Shown here in pieces: positions 1 through 6,087 of a DNA stretch of 6,216 bases. The DNA is taken from contig CALWIE010000059.1 of assembly GCA_944380625.1 (NCBI GenBank), forward strand, positions 1 to 6,216. Direction: 5' to 3'. The notes under the pieces are model-generated. The model had not been told where the DNA came from and made no database searches. It saw only the letters and a list, made by a program, of their open reading frames with translations. This DNA comes from an uncultured Clostridia bacterium (GTDB lineage: Bacteria > Bacillota_A > Clostridia > Oscillospirales > Acutalibacteraceae). The translations under genes and the position numbers were made by a program. How positions within the stretch are numbered: position 1 is the first letter of the stretch; the number at the start of each line of letters is the position of its first letter.

Positions 1-203
1 TAGCTGACCAAGGGCTTTTTGATGCCAAAGTGGTTGAGCAGCCGCAGGGTGACCCGGGTGTCCTCCGCGGCAATAAAGTCCGCCCCGGCCAGGGTCTCCC
101 GGGCCCGGGGGGAAAAGTCCCCCAGGTTGCCAATGGGCGTGCCCACCACGTACAGGGCCCCTTTTTCCAAGGGGGGGCGCCCCTCTCTCTCCTTTTGCTC
201 CAT
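1..203 (-). CDS. rsmI: RsmI, 16S rRNA (cytidine(1402)-2'-O)-methyltransferase, N-terminal part
   Basis: Only the first 67 codons are in the window; the gene continues past position 1. RsmI methylates the 2'-hydroxyl of C1402 in 16S rRNA in the ribosomal P site, using S-adenosylmethionine. The fragment shows the family signature: [18 protein letters not shown] at about residues 17-34, then [11 protein letters not shown] at about 41-51 and [10 protein letters not shown] at about 55-64. This is the N-terminal lobe of the tetrapyrrole-methylase-like fold. The start ATG at 203 has a GGGAGG ribosome binding site 5 nt upstream and lies 10 nt after the yabB stop, so the two are almost certainly co-transcribed. 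In Bacillus subtilis the equivalent gene (yabC) likewise follows yabB. The residues before LYVV (about 2-16) are charged and loosely conserved, as is common in this family. Confidence 0.95.
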   Translation of the reverse strand, partial: MEQKEREGRPPLEKGALYVVGTPIGNLGDFSPRARETLAGADFIAAEDTRVTLRLLNHFGIKKPLVS

Positions 204-213
204 ACTGTCCTCC

Positions 214-951
214 CTAGTTTTTCAAGTGCTCCGGGTTGTTCCGGTAGTCCCCGTAGATCCTTTCGATCTCCTCTGTGGGGGCGCCGTCCTCCCCCTCCAG
301 CAGGAGCACCGGCTCCACCTCCAGGCCGGGCCTGCCCCCAAGGCGGCACTCCAGCAAAAAGAGGAAGGGGGCCTTCCCCGCCCGCTGCTGGACAAGCCGC
401 AGCCGCTTGGGCTCCAGCCGGCAGGCGTGGAACACCTCCACGGCCTCGGCCAGCCGCTGGGGCCGCAGGCACAGGCACAGCCTGCCCCCGTACCGCAGGG
501 CGGACCGGGCGGCCCGCCCCAGCTCCTCCAGGGAGAGGGTCTCCCCCTGGCGGGCCCGGCGCCGGGCCTCCCCGCCGCTGGGGATCCCCGCCCCCGCCGC
601 CGTGTAGGGCGGGTTGCAGGCGATCAAGTCCAAGCTGCCCCCGGGGAAGAGCCCCCGGCGCACGTCCCCCTCCACAATGGAGATCTCCCCCGAAAAGCCG
701 TTTTCCTCCACCGAACGCCGGGCCAGGGCGGCGGCCTCCGGCTGAAGCTCCGCCCCGGCGATGGGCCCCGCCCGGCCCCGCACCCGCCACAGCAGGGGGA
801 TCACCCCGCAGCCGGTGCCAAAGTCCGCGCAGCGCTCCCGGCGCCGGGGCATGGAAAAGTCCGCCAGCAGCAGGGCGTCGGTGCCAAAGGTGTGGTCCTC
901 GCTCACCAGGACCCGGCTGCCCCCGGAAAGGGGCTCCCAATGTTCCCTCAT
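214..951 (-). CDS. yabB: YabB/TrmN6-like tRNA1(Val) adenine-37 N6-methyltransferase
   Basis: The 245-residue protein is a class I S-adenosylmethionine-dependent methyltransferase. The glycine-rich motif I is [11 protein letters not shown] (residues 43-53), the acidic loop following strand 2 is at about 68-72 (ELQPE), and the catalytic NPPY that flips and methylates an amino group is at 113-116. The N-terminal lead-in [16 protein letters not shown] (about 17-32) is typical of the YfiC/TrmN6 family, which makes N6-methyladenosine at A37 of tRNA1(Val). The exact tRNA substrate here is inferred. The start was set at ATG 951 because GGGAGG lies 5 nt upstream and homology begins there. An in-frame extension to 1155 would cross the ferredoxin gene and a terminator hairpin, so it was rejected. 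rsmI follows after 10 nt. No promoter is visible between the upstream terminator and this gene. Confidence 0.87.
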   Translation of the reverse strand: MREHWEPLSGGSRVLVSEDHTFGTDALLLADFSMPRRRERCADFGTGCGVIPLLWRVRGRAGPIAGAELQPEAAALARRSVEENGFSGEISIVEGDVRRGLFPGGSLDLIACNPPYTAAGAGIPSGGEARRRARQGETLSLEELGRAARSALRYGGRLCLCLRPQRLAEAVEVFHACRLEPKRLRLVQQRAGKAPFLFLLECRLGGRPGLEVEPVLLLEGEDGAPTEEIERIYGDYRNNPEHLKN

Positions 952-956
952 AGATG

Positions 957-962
957 CCTCCC
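957..962 (-). promoter_or_regulatory. Ribosome binding site of yabB
   Basis: GGGAGG on the minus strand lies 5 nt before ATG 951 and decides that start. It comes only 4 nt after the T-tract of the upstream terminator, so a terminated transcript would end just short of this site. Confidence 0.8.
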
Positions 963-966
963 AGAT

Positions 967-1007
967 AAAAAGGGAGCCCGCTGGGAAGATCCCCCGGGCT
1001 CCGCTTT
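967..1007 (-). terminator. Intrinsic terminator, bidirectional, after the ferredoxin gene
   Basis: On the minus strand an eight-base perfect stem GGAGCCCG/CGGGCTCC (arms 995-1002 and 973-980) encloses a loop that can extend the stem with GGGGA/TCCC pairing. It is followed by C, C and TTTTT (967-971). The plus strand also has a T-run just beyond the stem (1004-1008), so the hairpin could stop transcription from either side. It lies 30-70 nt after the ferredoxin stop and ends 15 nt before the yabB start codon. It may be a full terminator or an attenuator for yabB-rsmI. Confidence 0.85.
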
Positions 1008-1037
1008 TTCTGAATTTTCCGACCCGAAAGCCGCGAC

Positions 1038-1325
<288 letters not shown>

Positions 1326-2195
1326 TCAGGAGTCCTCCAGGTTTCTGAGCTCCTCCATTTCCTTTTTGCTCACCTTGTTCCGGCCGTCCCGGAGCACCTT
1401 CACCTCGCCCACCTTGAACACCTTGGGCGCCCCGTCCGGGTCCTTGTCCAGGCGGACGGTGAGCTTGCGGGTCAAAAGGTTTTGCTCCACGACCACGGCC
1501 TTCCCCTCTGGGGTGGAGACCAAGGCCCCCACCTTGGGGGTGTTCTTCAAAAGGTCCTGGTAGGCCTCCTGCTCATATTTCAAGCAGCACATCAGCCGCC
1601 CGCAGGCCCCGGAAATCTTCACCGGGTTCAGGGACAGCCCCTGCTCCTTGGCCATTTTGATGGACACGGGGGTAAAGCCCCCCAAAAAGCTCCCGCAGCA
1701 GAAGGGGCGGCCGCAAATGCCCATGCCCCCCAGCATTTTGGCCTCGTCCCGCACGCCGATCTGCCGCAGCTCAATGCGGGTGCGGAACATCCCCGCCAAA
1801 TCCTTCACCAGCTCCCGGAAATCCACCCGCCCGTCGGCGGTGAAGTAAAAGAGGATCTTGGAGTTGTCGAAGGTGTACTCCACGTCCACCAGCTTCATCT
1901 CCAGGCCCCGCTCGGCGATCTTCCTCTCGCAGGCCCGAAAGGCCTTTTTCTCCTTGATGTGGTTTTCCGCCACCTTTTTCAGGTCCTCTTTGGTGGCAGG
2001 GCGGACCACCTTCCGCAGGGGCTGCACGATGGACTCGTCCGAAACCTCCCGGTTCTCCAGGGCCACCTCCCCGCACTCGGTGCCCCGGGCGGTCTCCACA
2101 ATGGCCATGGACCCCTTCTCCAGGGCCATCCCCTGGGGGTCGAAATAGTAGACTTTCCCTGTATTTTTAAAGCGCACGCCGATCACCTCGGCCAT
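1326..2195 (-). CDS. ricT: RicT (YaaT), PSP1-domain subunit of the RicAFT complex
   Basis: A 289-residue PSP1-family protein. In Bacillus subtilis RicT joins RicA and RicF in a complex that carries [4Fe-4S] clusters and directs RNase Y in mRNA maturation, with effects on competence, sporulation and biofilm formation. The core spans about residues 60-205. It contains VEYTFDNSKILFYFTADGR (about 105-123), then MLGGMGICGRPFCC (154-167), PVSIKMAKEQGLSLNP (about 176-191) and the motif SGACGRLMCCLKYE (195-208). The six conserved cysteines C161, C166, C167, C198, C203 and C204 are all present, so cluster binding should be intact. Length and ends match the family. The start ATG at 2195 has AAAGGAGG 8 nt upstream. 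The gene follows holB after 33 nt, as in Bacillus (holB-yaaT). RicA and RicF are not in this window. Confidence 0.95.
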   Translation of the reverse strand: MAEVIGVRFKNTGKVYYFDPQGMALEKGSMAIVETARGTECGEVALENREVSDESIVQPLRKVVRPATKEDLKKVAENHIKEKKAFRACERKIAERGLEMKLVDVEYTFDNSKILFYFTADGRVDFRELVKDLAGMFRTRIELRQIGVRDEAKMLGGMGICGRPFCCGSFLGGFTPVSIKMAKEQGLSLNPVKISGACGRLMCCLKYEQEAYQDLLKNTPKVGALVSTPEGKAVVVEQNLLTRKLTVRLDKDPDGAPKVFKVGEVKVLRDGRNKVSKKEMEELRNLEDS

Positions 2196-2228
2196 AGGCG
2201 CGCCTCCTTTCCTCTAAAGGCCTGCTGC

Positions 2229-3212
2229 TCAGCGCCCCGCGGCTTCCCGCAGGCGCACACACAGGTCCACAGTGAGCAGCGCCATGTTGGCGTTGCGTTC
2301 CAGCTTCTGCCGGTATTCTTCCGCCAGGGGGGGCAGGGCCATCAGCTGTTTCCGGGGCAGGGCGCTGAGCCTGTCCGCCGCCTGGGGAGCGCCCCCCAGC
2401 AGGGCCTTCCCCCCCGCCCGCAGCACGCAGGCGTCCCGGAAGATCAGCCCCAGCCGCCGCAGTACCTCCCGGAACAGGTCCCGGTCCTTTTGCAGGGGGG
2501 CCGCCGCCAGGAAGAGCCCGTCCTCCCGGGGCTCCAGCACTGCCAGGGCCATGGCCTGGGCGATGGCGAAAGCCTGGGCCGAGGCCCCGCCGGAAAGCTC
2601 CTCCAGCATCCGGCCGATGTTTCCCCCGCACAGGGCGGCCAGCTCCCCGGCCCGCTGGGGGGAAAGGCCCTGCCGCTCCCCCACCCAGGCCGCAGCCTCC
2701 TCCAGGCCGGGAGGGCGCAGCTGGAAGGCCTGCACCCGGCTGCGGATGGTGGGCAAAAGCCCCTCCGCCGAAGGGGCCACCAGGATAAAGACCCCGTGCT
2801 CCGGGGGCTCTTCCAAAAGTTTTAAAAGCTTGTTCTGGGCGGGCTCCAGGGTGCGGCTGCCCATGAGGAGAATGTAGACGCTCACCCCGGCCTCCTCGGG
2901 CACGCGAAAGGCGTCGGCGGCCACCTGGGCCACCGCCTCAACAGTAAAGGAGCGGGTCGCCCCGCTCCCTTCCACCACACGGATATCGGGATGTGACCCG
3001 GCCAGGGCCCGCACGCAGGAGGGACAGCTCCCGCAGGGGGCGTGGCCCGGGTCCCTGCACACAAGGGCCTGGGCCAGCAGCCGGGCAAAAGTGCGCTTGC
3101 CGCAGCCCGCCTCGCCCCAAAGGAGCAAAGCGTGGGGAAAGCGCCCTCCGGCAAAGGCGGCGGAGAGGGCCGCCTTCACCTCCTGGTTGCCCAAAAATCC
3201 GGGAAAGTCCAT
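2229..3212 (-). CDS. holB: DNA polymerase III subunit delta prime
   Basis: The 327-residue clamp-loader subunit helps load the beta sliding clamp on primed DNA at the replication fork. A P-loop GEAGCGKRT is at residues 33-41. A four-cysteine zinc site follows (C52, C60, C63, C66), typical of delta prime and of tau/gamma. Then come NKLLKLLEEPPE (127-138) and TIRSRV (155-160), which matches the IRSRC sensor region except that the last cysteine is valine. The Walker B position reads VYILLMGSRTL (112-122), without the acidic residues of an active ATPase, so this subunit probably does not hydrolyse ATP, as is usual for delta prime. The C-terminal part (about 175-327) is helical and poorly conserved. 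Its ATG shares one base with the darA stop (TGATG), which suggests coupled translation. yaaR, which separates darA and holB in Bacillus subtilis, is absent. Confidence 0.93.
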   Translation of the reverse strand: MDFPGFLGNQEVKAALSAAFAGGRFPHALLLWGEAGCGKRTFARLLAQALVCRDPGHAPCGSCPSCVRALAGSHPDIRVVEGSGATRSFTVEAVAQVAADAFRVPEEAGVSVYILLMGSRTLEPAQNKLLKLLEEPPEHGVFILVAPSAEGLLPTIRSRVQAFQLRPPGLEEAAAWVGERQGLSPQRAGELAALCGGNIGRMLEELSGGASAQAFAIAQAMALAVLEPREDGLFLAAAPLQKDRDLFREVLRRLGLIFRDACVLRAGGKALLGGAPQAADRLSALPRKQLMALPPLAEEYRQKLERNANMALLTVDLCVRLREAAGR

Positions 3213-3535
3213 CAGACCTTCTCGAACCGGTCCACGTTCAAGACGAAGATGGTAGAGCCGCCCACGGTGACTTCCACAGGGAAGGAGGAGTACATCCCCA
3301 CTTCCATGGTGGAGGTGCTGGGCACGATCTGGGTGCGGCGGCTGGAGTACTTGGCGATGATGCCAATGACCGTGTCCACCTTGTCGTCGTCCACACCGGA
3401 GATAAAGGTGGTGTTGCCTGCCATCAAAAAGCCGCCGGTGGTGGCCAGTTTCGTCACGGAGAAGCCCTCACGGGTCAGTGCGGAGGACACCGCGCCGCTG
3501 TCGTCGTTGCTGACAATCGCAAGGATCAGTTTCAT
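3212..3535 (-). CDS. darA: DarA/PstA-type cyclic-di-AMP receptor protein (YaaQ family)
   Basis: A 107-residue PII-like cytosolic signal protein that binds the second messenger cyclic-di-AMP as a trimer; what it then controls is not settled. The signature TKLATTGGFLMAGNTTFISGV (residues 28-48) includes T28, F36, N41 and G47, which line the nucleotide pocket in PstA structures as I recall them. The C-terminal strand PVEVTVGGSTIFVLNVDRF (86-104) also fits. From memory, Staphylococcus aureus PstA has Asn24 and Arg26 where this protein has Gly24 and Ser26, so some contacts may differ. The length is normal (about 109). ATG 3535 follows an AGGCAGG site at 6 nt. It heads the darA-holB-ricT unit. Upstream lies a transporter gene rather than tmk. 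Confidence 0.95.
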   Translation of the reverse strand: MKLILAIVSNDDSGAVSSALTREGFSVTKLATTGGFLMAGNTTFISGVDDDKVDTVIGIIAKYSSRRTQIVPSTSTMEVGMYSSFPVEVTVGGSTIFVLNVDRFEKV

Positions 3536-3551
3536 AATGTGCCTGCCTTTC

Positions 3552-3577
3552 CCGGCCCCAGGGCCAATGCCCTGCCG
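3552..3577 (-). promoter_or_regulatory. Hairpin in the darA leader, just before its ribosome binding site
   Basis: The inner stem CAGGGC/GCCCTG is perfect, with a four-base loop (arms 3569-3574 and 3559-3564). An outer CCGG/CCGG pairing around a three-base bulge extends it. It ends shortly before the AGGCAGG ribosome binding site, so it could affect darA translation. There is no T-tract, so it is not an intrinsic terminator. In such GC-rich DNA a hairpin of this size may arise by chance. Confidence 0.4.
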
Positions 3578-3596
3578 GCCGCTTGAAGAATTCGTC

Positions 3597-3625
3597 AGCC
3601 CGCCGGCCCCAGGGGGCCGCCGGCT
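3597..3625. repeat. GC-rich imperfect inverted repeat between the symporter gene and darA
   Basis: An imperfect stem of about eleven pairs around a four-base loop, with one mismatch and one bulged base, lies 19 nt after the symporter stop. No T-run follows on either strand, so a standard terminator is unlikely. It shares the 12-mer CCGGCCCCAGGG (plus strand) with the neighbouring hairpin at 3552 and with position 3745. Confidence 0.45.
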
Positions 3626-3643
3626 ATGACGGGGATGCTAAGG

Positions 3644-5008
3644 CTATTTTACCATCAAACCAGGAAAAAGGGAAGATCTTTTCAAAATTTTATGAAATGT
3701 TCCCCGGCTGTTTTTTCCCCGGGGCTTTTCAGGCCCAATTTTCCCCGGCCCCAGGGCCTGGAGGACCTCCTTCCGGGCGAAAAACAGGGCCGCCCCGTTG
3801 GGAAGGGCCAGCAGGCCGTTTGCGGCGTCCCCCAGCTGGAGGACCGCCTCCAGGGGGAGCAGGCACCCCAGGGCGGCGGATGCCCCGGCCCCCAGGGCGT
3901 AGAGGAAGCCGCCCCGGCCCCGGGTCAGGTAGAAAAGCCCCTCCCGGCCGTAGCAGCTCCAGGCCACCAGGGTGGCCAGGGCAAACAGGGCCGTGCACAG
4001 GCTCACCGCCCGGCCTCCCCAGGGGCCCCAGGCGGACTCGTAGGCATACAGGGTCAGGGAGGCGCCCTCCAGCACCGGGGAGTGGCAGCAGAGGATGCAC
4101 AGCCCCGTCACCGTACACATGAGCAGGGTGTCCACAAACACCTGGAAAATCCCCAGGCAGCCCAGCTCCACCGGAGTGCGTCCCTCCACCCCCTGGTAGG
4201 CGAAGGCGGAGCTGCCCAGCCCCGCCTCGTTGGTGAACACCCCCCGGGAGACCCCCACCCGGGCGGCCAGCAGGGCCCCTGCCGCGCCCCCGGCCCCGGC
4301 CCGCAGGGAGAAAGCCCCCTGGAAAACGCTCAAAAAGGCCCTGGGCAGGTTCTCCCGAAACGCCCACAGCACCCCCAGGGAGGCCCCGAAAAACAGCAAC
4401 GTCATCAGGGGGACCAGGCGCTCGGTGACCTTCACCCCCCGGGCAAGGCCGCCCCGGGCCACAAAAAAGGCCAAAAGCCCCGCCAGCAGGGCCGCGCCCC
4501 TCGCCGGGATCCCCAGGGCGGAGAGGGCCTCCGCCGCGGCGTGGGTCTGGGCCATGTTCCCCATGGCCAAAGAGGCCAGCACGCACCCCCCTGCGTACAG
4601 GGCGGCCAGGGGCCTGCCCCAGCGGCCCCCCGTCCGGCGGATGGCCCCCAGCATCCCCGCCGCCTCCCGGTGGCGGGCGGCCAGGACGTTTTCCGCGAAA
4701 ACCGTCATCATCCCCAGCAGGCCGGACACCCACATCCAGAACAGGGCCCCCGGCCCGCCTGCGGTGATAGCCGCCGCCACCCCCACAATGTTCCCCGTGC
4801 CGATGGACCCCGCCAGGGCCGCCGTCAGCGCCTGAAAGGAGGAGAGCTTTCCCCTCTCCCCCCGGGGGGAGGCCAGGGCCGCCCTCAGCCAGCGGCCCGC
4901 CCGCCGCACCTGGAAAAACCCGGTGGAAAAGGAAAAGGTGAGCCCCAGCGCCAAGATCAGCGCCAGCACATGCCACCCCCACAGCAGGGAGCACAGCCCC
5001 TCAACCAT
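3644..5008 (-). CDS. Sodium:amino-acid (alanine/glycine) symporter, AGCS family
   Basis: A 454-residue integral membrane transporter that takes up alanine, glycine or a related amino acid with sodium (or protons). The family motifs are in order. Near the N-terminus is STGFFQVRR (28-36). Next is the unwound-helix signature GSIGTGNIVGVAAA (67-80) with GGPGALFWMW (84-93), then GVFTNEAGLGSSAFA (256-270). FQVFVDTLLMCTVTGL is at 288-303, and NGLLALPNGAALF at about 397-409. About ten to eleven hydrophobic segments are visible. The last 30 residues are a basic tail encoded by unusually AT-rich DNA that may also hold the darA promoter. The start ATG at 5008 overlaps the end of the upstream amidase-like gene by 8 nt. 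Only a weak CAGG lies next to it, so translation is probably coupled. The substrate cannot be fixed from sequence alone. Confidence 0.95.
   Translation of the reverse strand: MVEGLCSLLWGWHVLALILALGLTFSFSTGFFQVRRAGRWLRAALASPRGERGKLSSFQALTAALAGSIGTGNIVGVAAAITAGGPGALFWMWVSGLLGMMTVFAENVLAARHREAAGMLGAIRRTGGRWGRPLAALYAGGCVLASLAMGNMAQTHAAAEALSALGIPARGAALLAGLLAFFVARGGLARGVKVTERLVPLMTLLFFGASLGVLWAFRENLPRAFLSVFQGAFSLRAGAGGAAGALLAARVGVSRGVFTNEAGLGSSAFAYQGVEGRTPVELGCLGIFQVFVDTLLMCTVTGLCILCCHSPVLEGASLTLYAYESAWGPWGGRAVSLCTALFALATLVAWSCYGREGLFYLTRGRGGFLYALGAGASAALGCLLPLEAVLQLGDAANGLLALPNGAALFFARKEVLQALGPGKIGPEKPRGKNSRGTFHKILKRSSLFPGLMVK
3646..3654 (-). promoter_or_regulatory. Possible extended -10 promoter for darA-holB-ricT
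   Basis: TGGTAAAAT on the minus strand is an extended -10 element (hexamer TAAAAT at 3651-3646) in the AT-rich end of the symporter gene. The hexamer overlaps that gene's stop codon by one base. The -35 position 17 nt upstream reads TTCCCT, a poor match, so the extended -10 would have to carry the promoter. Transcription would start near 3639 and give a leader of about 100 nt. A second TAAAAT lies upstream near 3690 without a usable -35. Confidence 0.4.
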
Positions 5009-5513
5009 CCTGAAAAGGCGCCTCCAGCACCTCCGCCAGGCCCCTGGCCAGGGCCAGCGCCGCCAACCCGGTGTTCCGGGTGAGCCAGGCCTCGTCCTGG
5101 GGATTGTCCCGGTACAGCAGGCGCACCGCCGCCCCGGCCGGCCCCCCGTCCCCCAGCTCCGGCACCTGGAGGGCCTCCTCTACCCGGACCAGCTCCGGCT
5201 GGGGGTAGGCCTCCCCCACTCGGCGTGCCAGGATCCCCGCCCCCCGCCTGCCCTGGCCGTCCCCGGCCCGGCACAGCAGGCGCGGCCCCTTCCGGGCGCC
5301 CTCTTCCCCCGGGGGCGCCTGCTGGGAGCACAGGGCCAGGTGGAAATCCCCGGGGGAGGGCTCCTCCGGGAACCCAAAGAGAAGGGCGATCCCGTTGTGG
5401 GCCAGCCGGGAAGCCAGCGCCCCCCGGACCTGCCCCATCCAGTAGGCCTCGTCCCCGCCGTTGGGATAGGGGGCCCCCGGGGGGCCCGGCATGGTGAGAA
5501 TGACAGCTGCCAT
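5001..5513 (-). CDS. Amidase_3-like protein, probably catalytically inactive
   Basis: A 170-residue protein without a clear signal peptide or membrane segment. Its pattern resembles short clostridial N-acetylmuramoyl-L-alanine amidases. GDEAYWMGQVRGALASRLAHNGI (20-42) matches the helix with the zinc-binding glutamate (E22 kept). DFHLALCSQQAPP (56-68) matches the 'SIHSNA' strand but has Cys62 where the zinc histidine belongs. AAVRLLYRDNPQDEAWL (128-144) matches the 'LVEVAYHDNPxDAxWI' end but has Arg131 in place of the catalytic glutamate. No first zinc histidine is seen either. So the fold seems kept and peptidoglycan cleavage unlikely. The alignment is from memory of the family, so this is an inference. 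The start at ATG 5513 is set by AAAGGAG 9 nt upstream; an extension to 5621 crosses promoter and terminator DNA. The gene overlaps the symporter start by 8 nt. Confidence 0.55.
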   Translation of the reverse strand: MAAVILTMPGPPGAPYPNGGDEAYWMGQVRGALASRLAHNGIALLFGFPEEPSPGDFHLALCSQQAPPGEEGARKGPRLLCRAGDGQGRRGAGILARRVGEAYPQPELVRVEEALQVPELGDGGPAGAAVRLLYRDNPQDEAWLTRNTGLAALALARGLAEVLEAPFQDG

Positions 5514-5522
5514 GGCGGCGCG

Positions 5523-5529
5523 CTCCTTT
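5523..5529 (-). promoter_or_regulatory. Ribosome binding site of the amidase-like gene
   Basis: AAAGGAG on the minus strand, 9 nt before ATG 5513, supports that start over the in-frame upstream ATG codons. Confidence 0.75.
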
Positions 5530-5540
5530 CCTGGTGGGTT

Positions 5541-5567
5541 ACCTGTGATACAGTATAGTCCCCAGGT
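5541..5567 (-). promoter_or_regulatory. Possible promoter with operator-like dyad, amidase-like/symporter unit
   Basis: A TATACT -10-like hexamer (minus strand 5557-5552) sits in the only AT-rich patch between the upstream terminator and the amidase-like gene. The -35 position reads GCATGA at 17 nt spacing, a weak match. The -10 is enclosed by inverted arms ACCTG (5541-5545) and CAGGT (5563-5567), a 27-bp dyad that could bind a regulator. Location is sensible; sequence support is modest. Confidence 0.4.
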
Positions 5568-5587
5568 GCGCCTTTCATGCCCCCCAA

Positions 5588-5634
5588 GGAAAAATAAGGG
5601 CCGGCCCCTGCCATCCAGCAAGGCCCAGGCCCTT
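5588..5634 (-). terminator. Strong intrinsic terminator after the DUF3021-type gene
   Basis: On the minus strand arms AAGGGCC (5634-5628) and GGCCCTT (5602-5596) form a perfect seven-base stem. It continues inward with about eight more pairs, including one G-U, past a bulge and a mismatch, to a small loop. ATTTTT follows (5595-5590). It begins 4 nt after the stop of the membrane protein gene and separates that unit from the amidase-like/symporter unit. Confidence 0.88.
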
Positions 5635-5638
5635 CCCC

Positions 5639-6067
5639 TCAGTTTTCCCCCTTCTTTTTGTACCGGCCCAAAGCGTCGTCATACACTTTGCGCCGCAGGC
5701 GGAAGCCCACCTCGAACGCCAGGGAAATGCCGGCGAACAGGGCCAGGAACACCCCTGTAAAAAGCAGCCAGTTGGCGGCGCTTTCCACGGGGAACCACCC
5801 AAACCCCACCGCGCAGGCGCTGACCACCGCCAGCATCAGCACGGCGAACAGGGCCATACGCCACAGGTAGGACAGGCGCTTGACCGCCTTTCCCGAGAAA
5901 AAGACAAACTGCAGCAGCGTGGCTGCGGCGCTGAGCAGCAGCAGCTGCCACACCATCTCCTGGGGCAGCGCCCCCCGGGAAAACGCGGCATAGATCAACA
6001 CCGCAACGGTGAAGGATATGCACAGGTTCACAACCACCTGGGACAGGCTTTGGACGAATTTTTTCAT
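5639..6067 (-). CDS. DUF3021-type four-helix membrane protein
   Basis: A 142-residue protein with four hydrophobic segments at about 9-29, 38-57, 69-91 and 99-120. It has short loops and a strongly basic cytoplasmic tail (RLRRKVYDDALGRYKKKGEN, 123-142). Size, helix layout and its place right after a LytTR regulator fit DUF3021 proteins. Such small membrane proteins next to LytTR regulators are thought to bind and hold the regulator in check, as shown for HdrM and BrsM of Streptococcus mutans; that role here is inferred. ATG 6067 was chosen because AGGAG lies 6 nt upstream. A GTG at 6091 overlaps the previous stop but would place this binding site inside the gene. A strong terminator follows directly. 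DUF3021 was assigned by pattern and context, not by a profile search. Confidence 0.75.
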   Translation of the reverse strand: MKKFVQSLSQVVVNLCISFTVAVLIYAAFSRGALPQEMVWQLLLLSAAATLLQFVFFSGKAVKRLSYLWRMALFAVLMLAVVSACAVGFGWFPVESAANWLLFTGVFLALFAGISLAFEVGFRLRRKVYDDALGRYKKKGEN

Positions 6068-6073
6068 CTCGGT

Positions 6074-6078
6074 CTCCT
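6074..6078 (-). promoter_or_regulatory. Ribosome binding site of the DUF3021-type gene
   Basis: AGGAG within a GAGAGGAG run on the minus strand, 6 nt before ATG 6067, decides that start over GTG 6091. Confidence 0.7.
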
Positions 6079-6087
6079 CTCTTTCTC

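Noticed and set aside
3597..3625. Terminator for the symporter gene
   Set aside because: The hairpin lacks a T-tract on both strands, so it was kept only as an inverted repeat.
3626..5083. A 485-codon open frame on the plus strand opposite the symporter
   Set aside because: Low-complexity Pro/Gly/Gln-rich translation typical of the antisense of a GC-rich membrane protein gene; the minus-strand AGCS motifs are unambiguous.
5514..5621. Upstream start for the amidase-like gene
   Set aside because: The extension covers the -10 candidate and part of the upstream terminator and has no family similarity.
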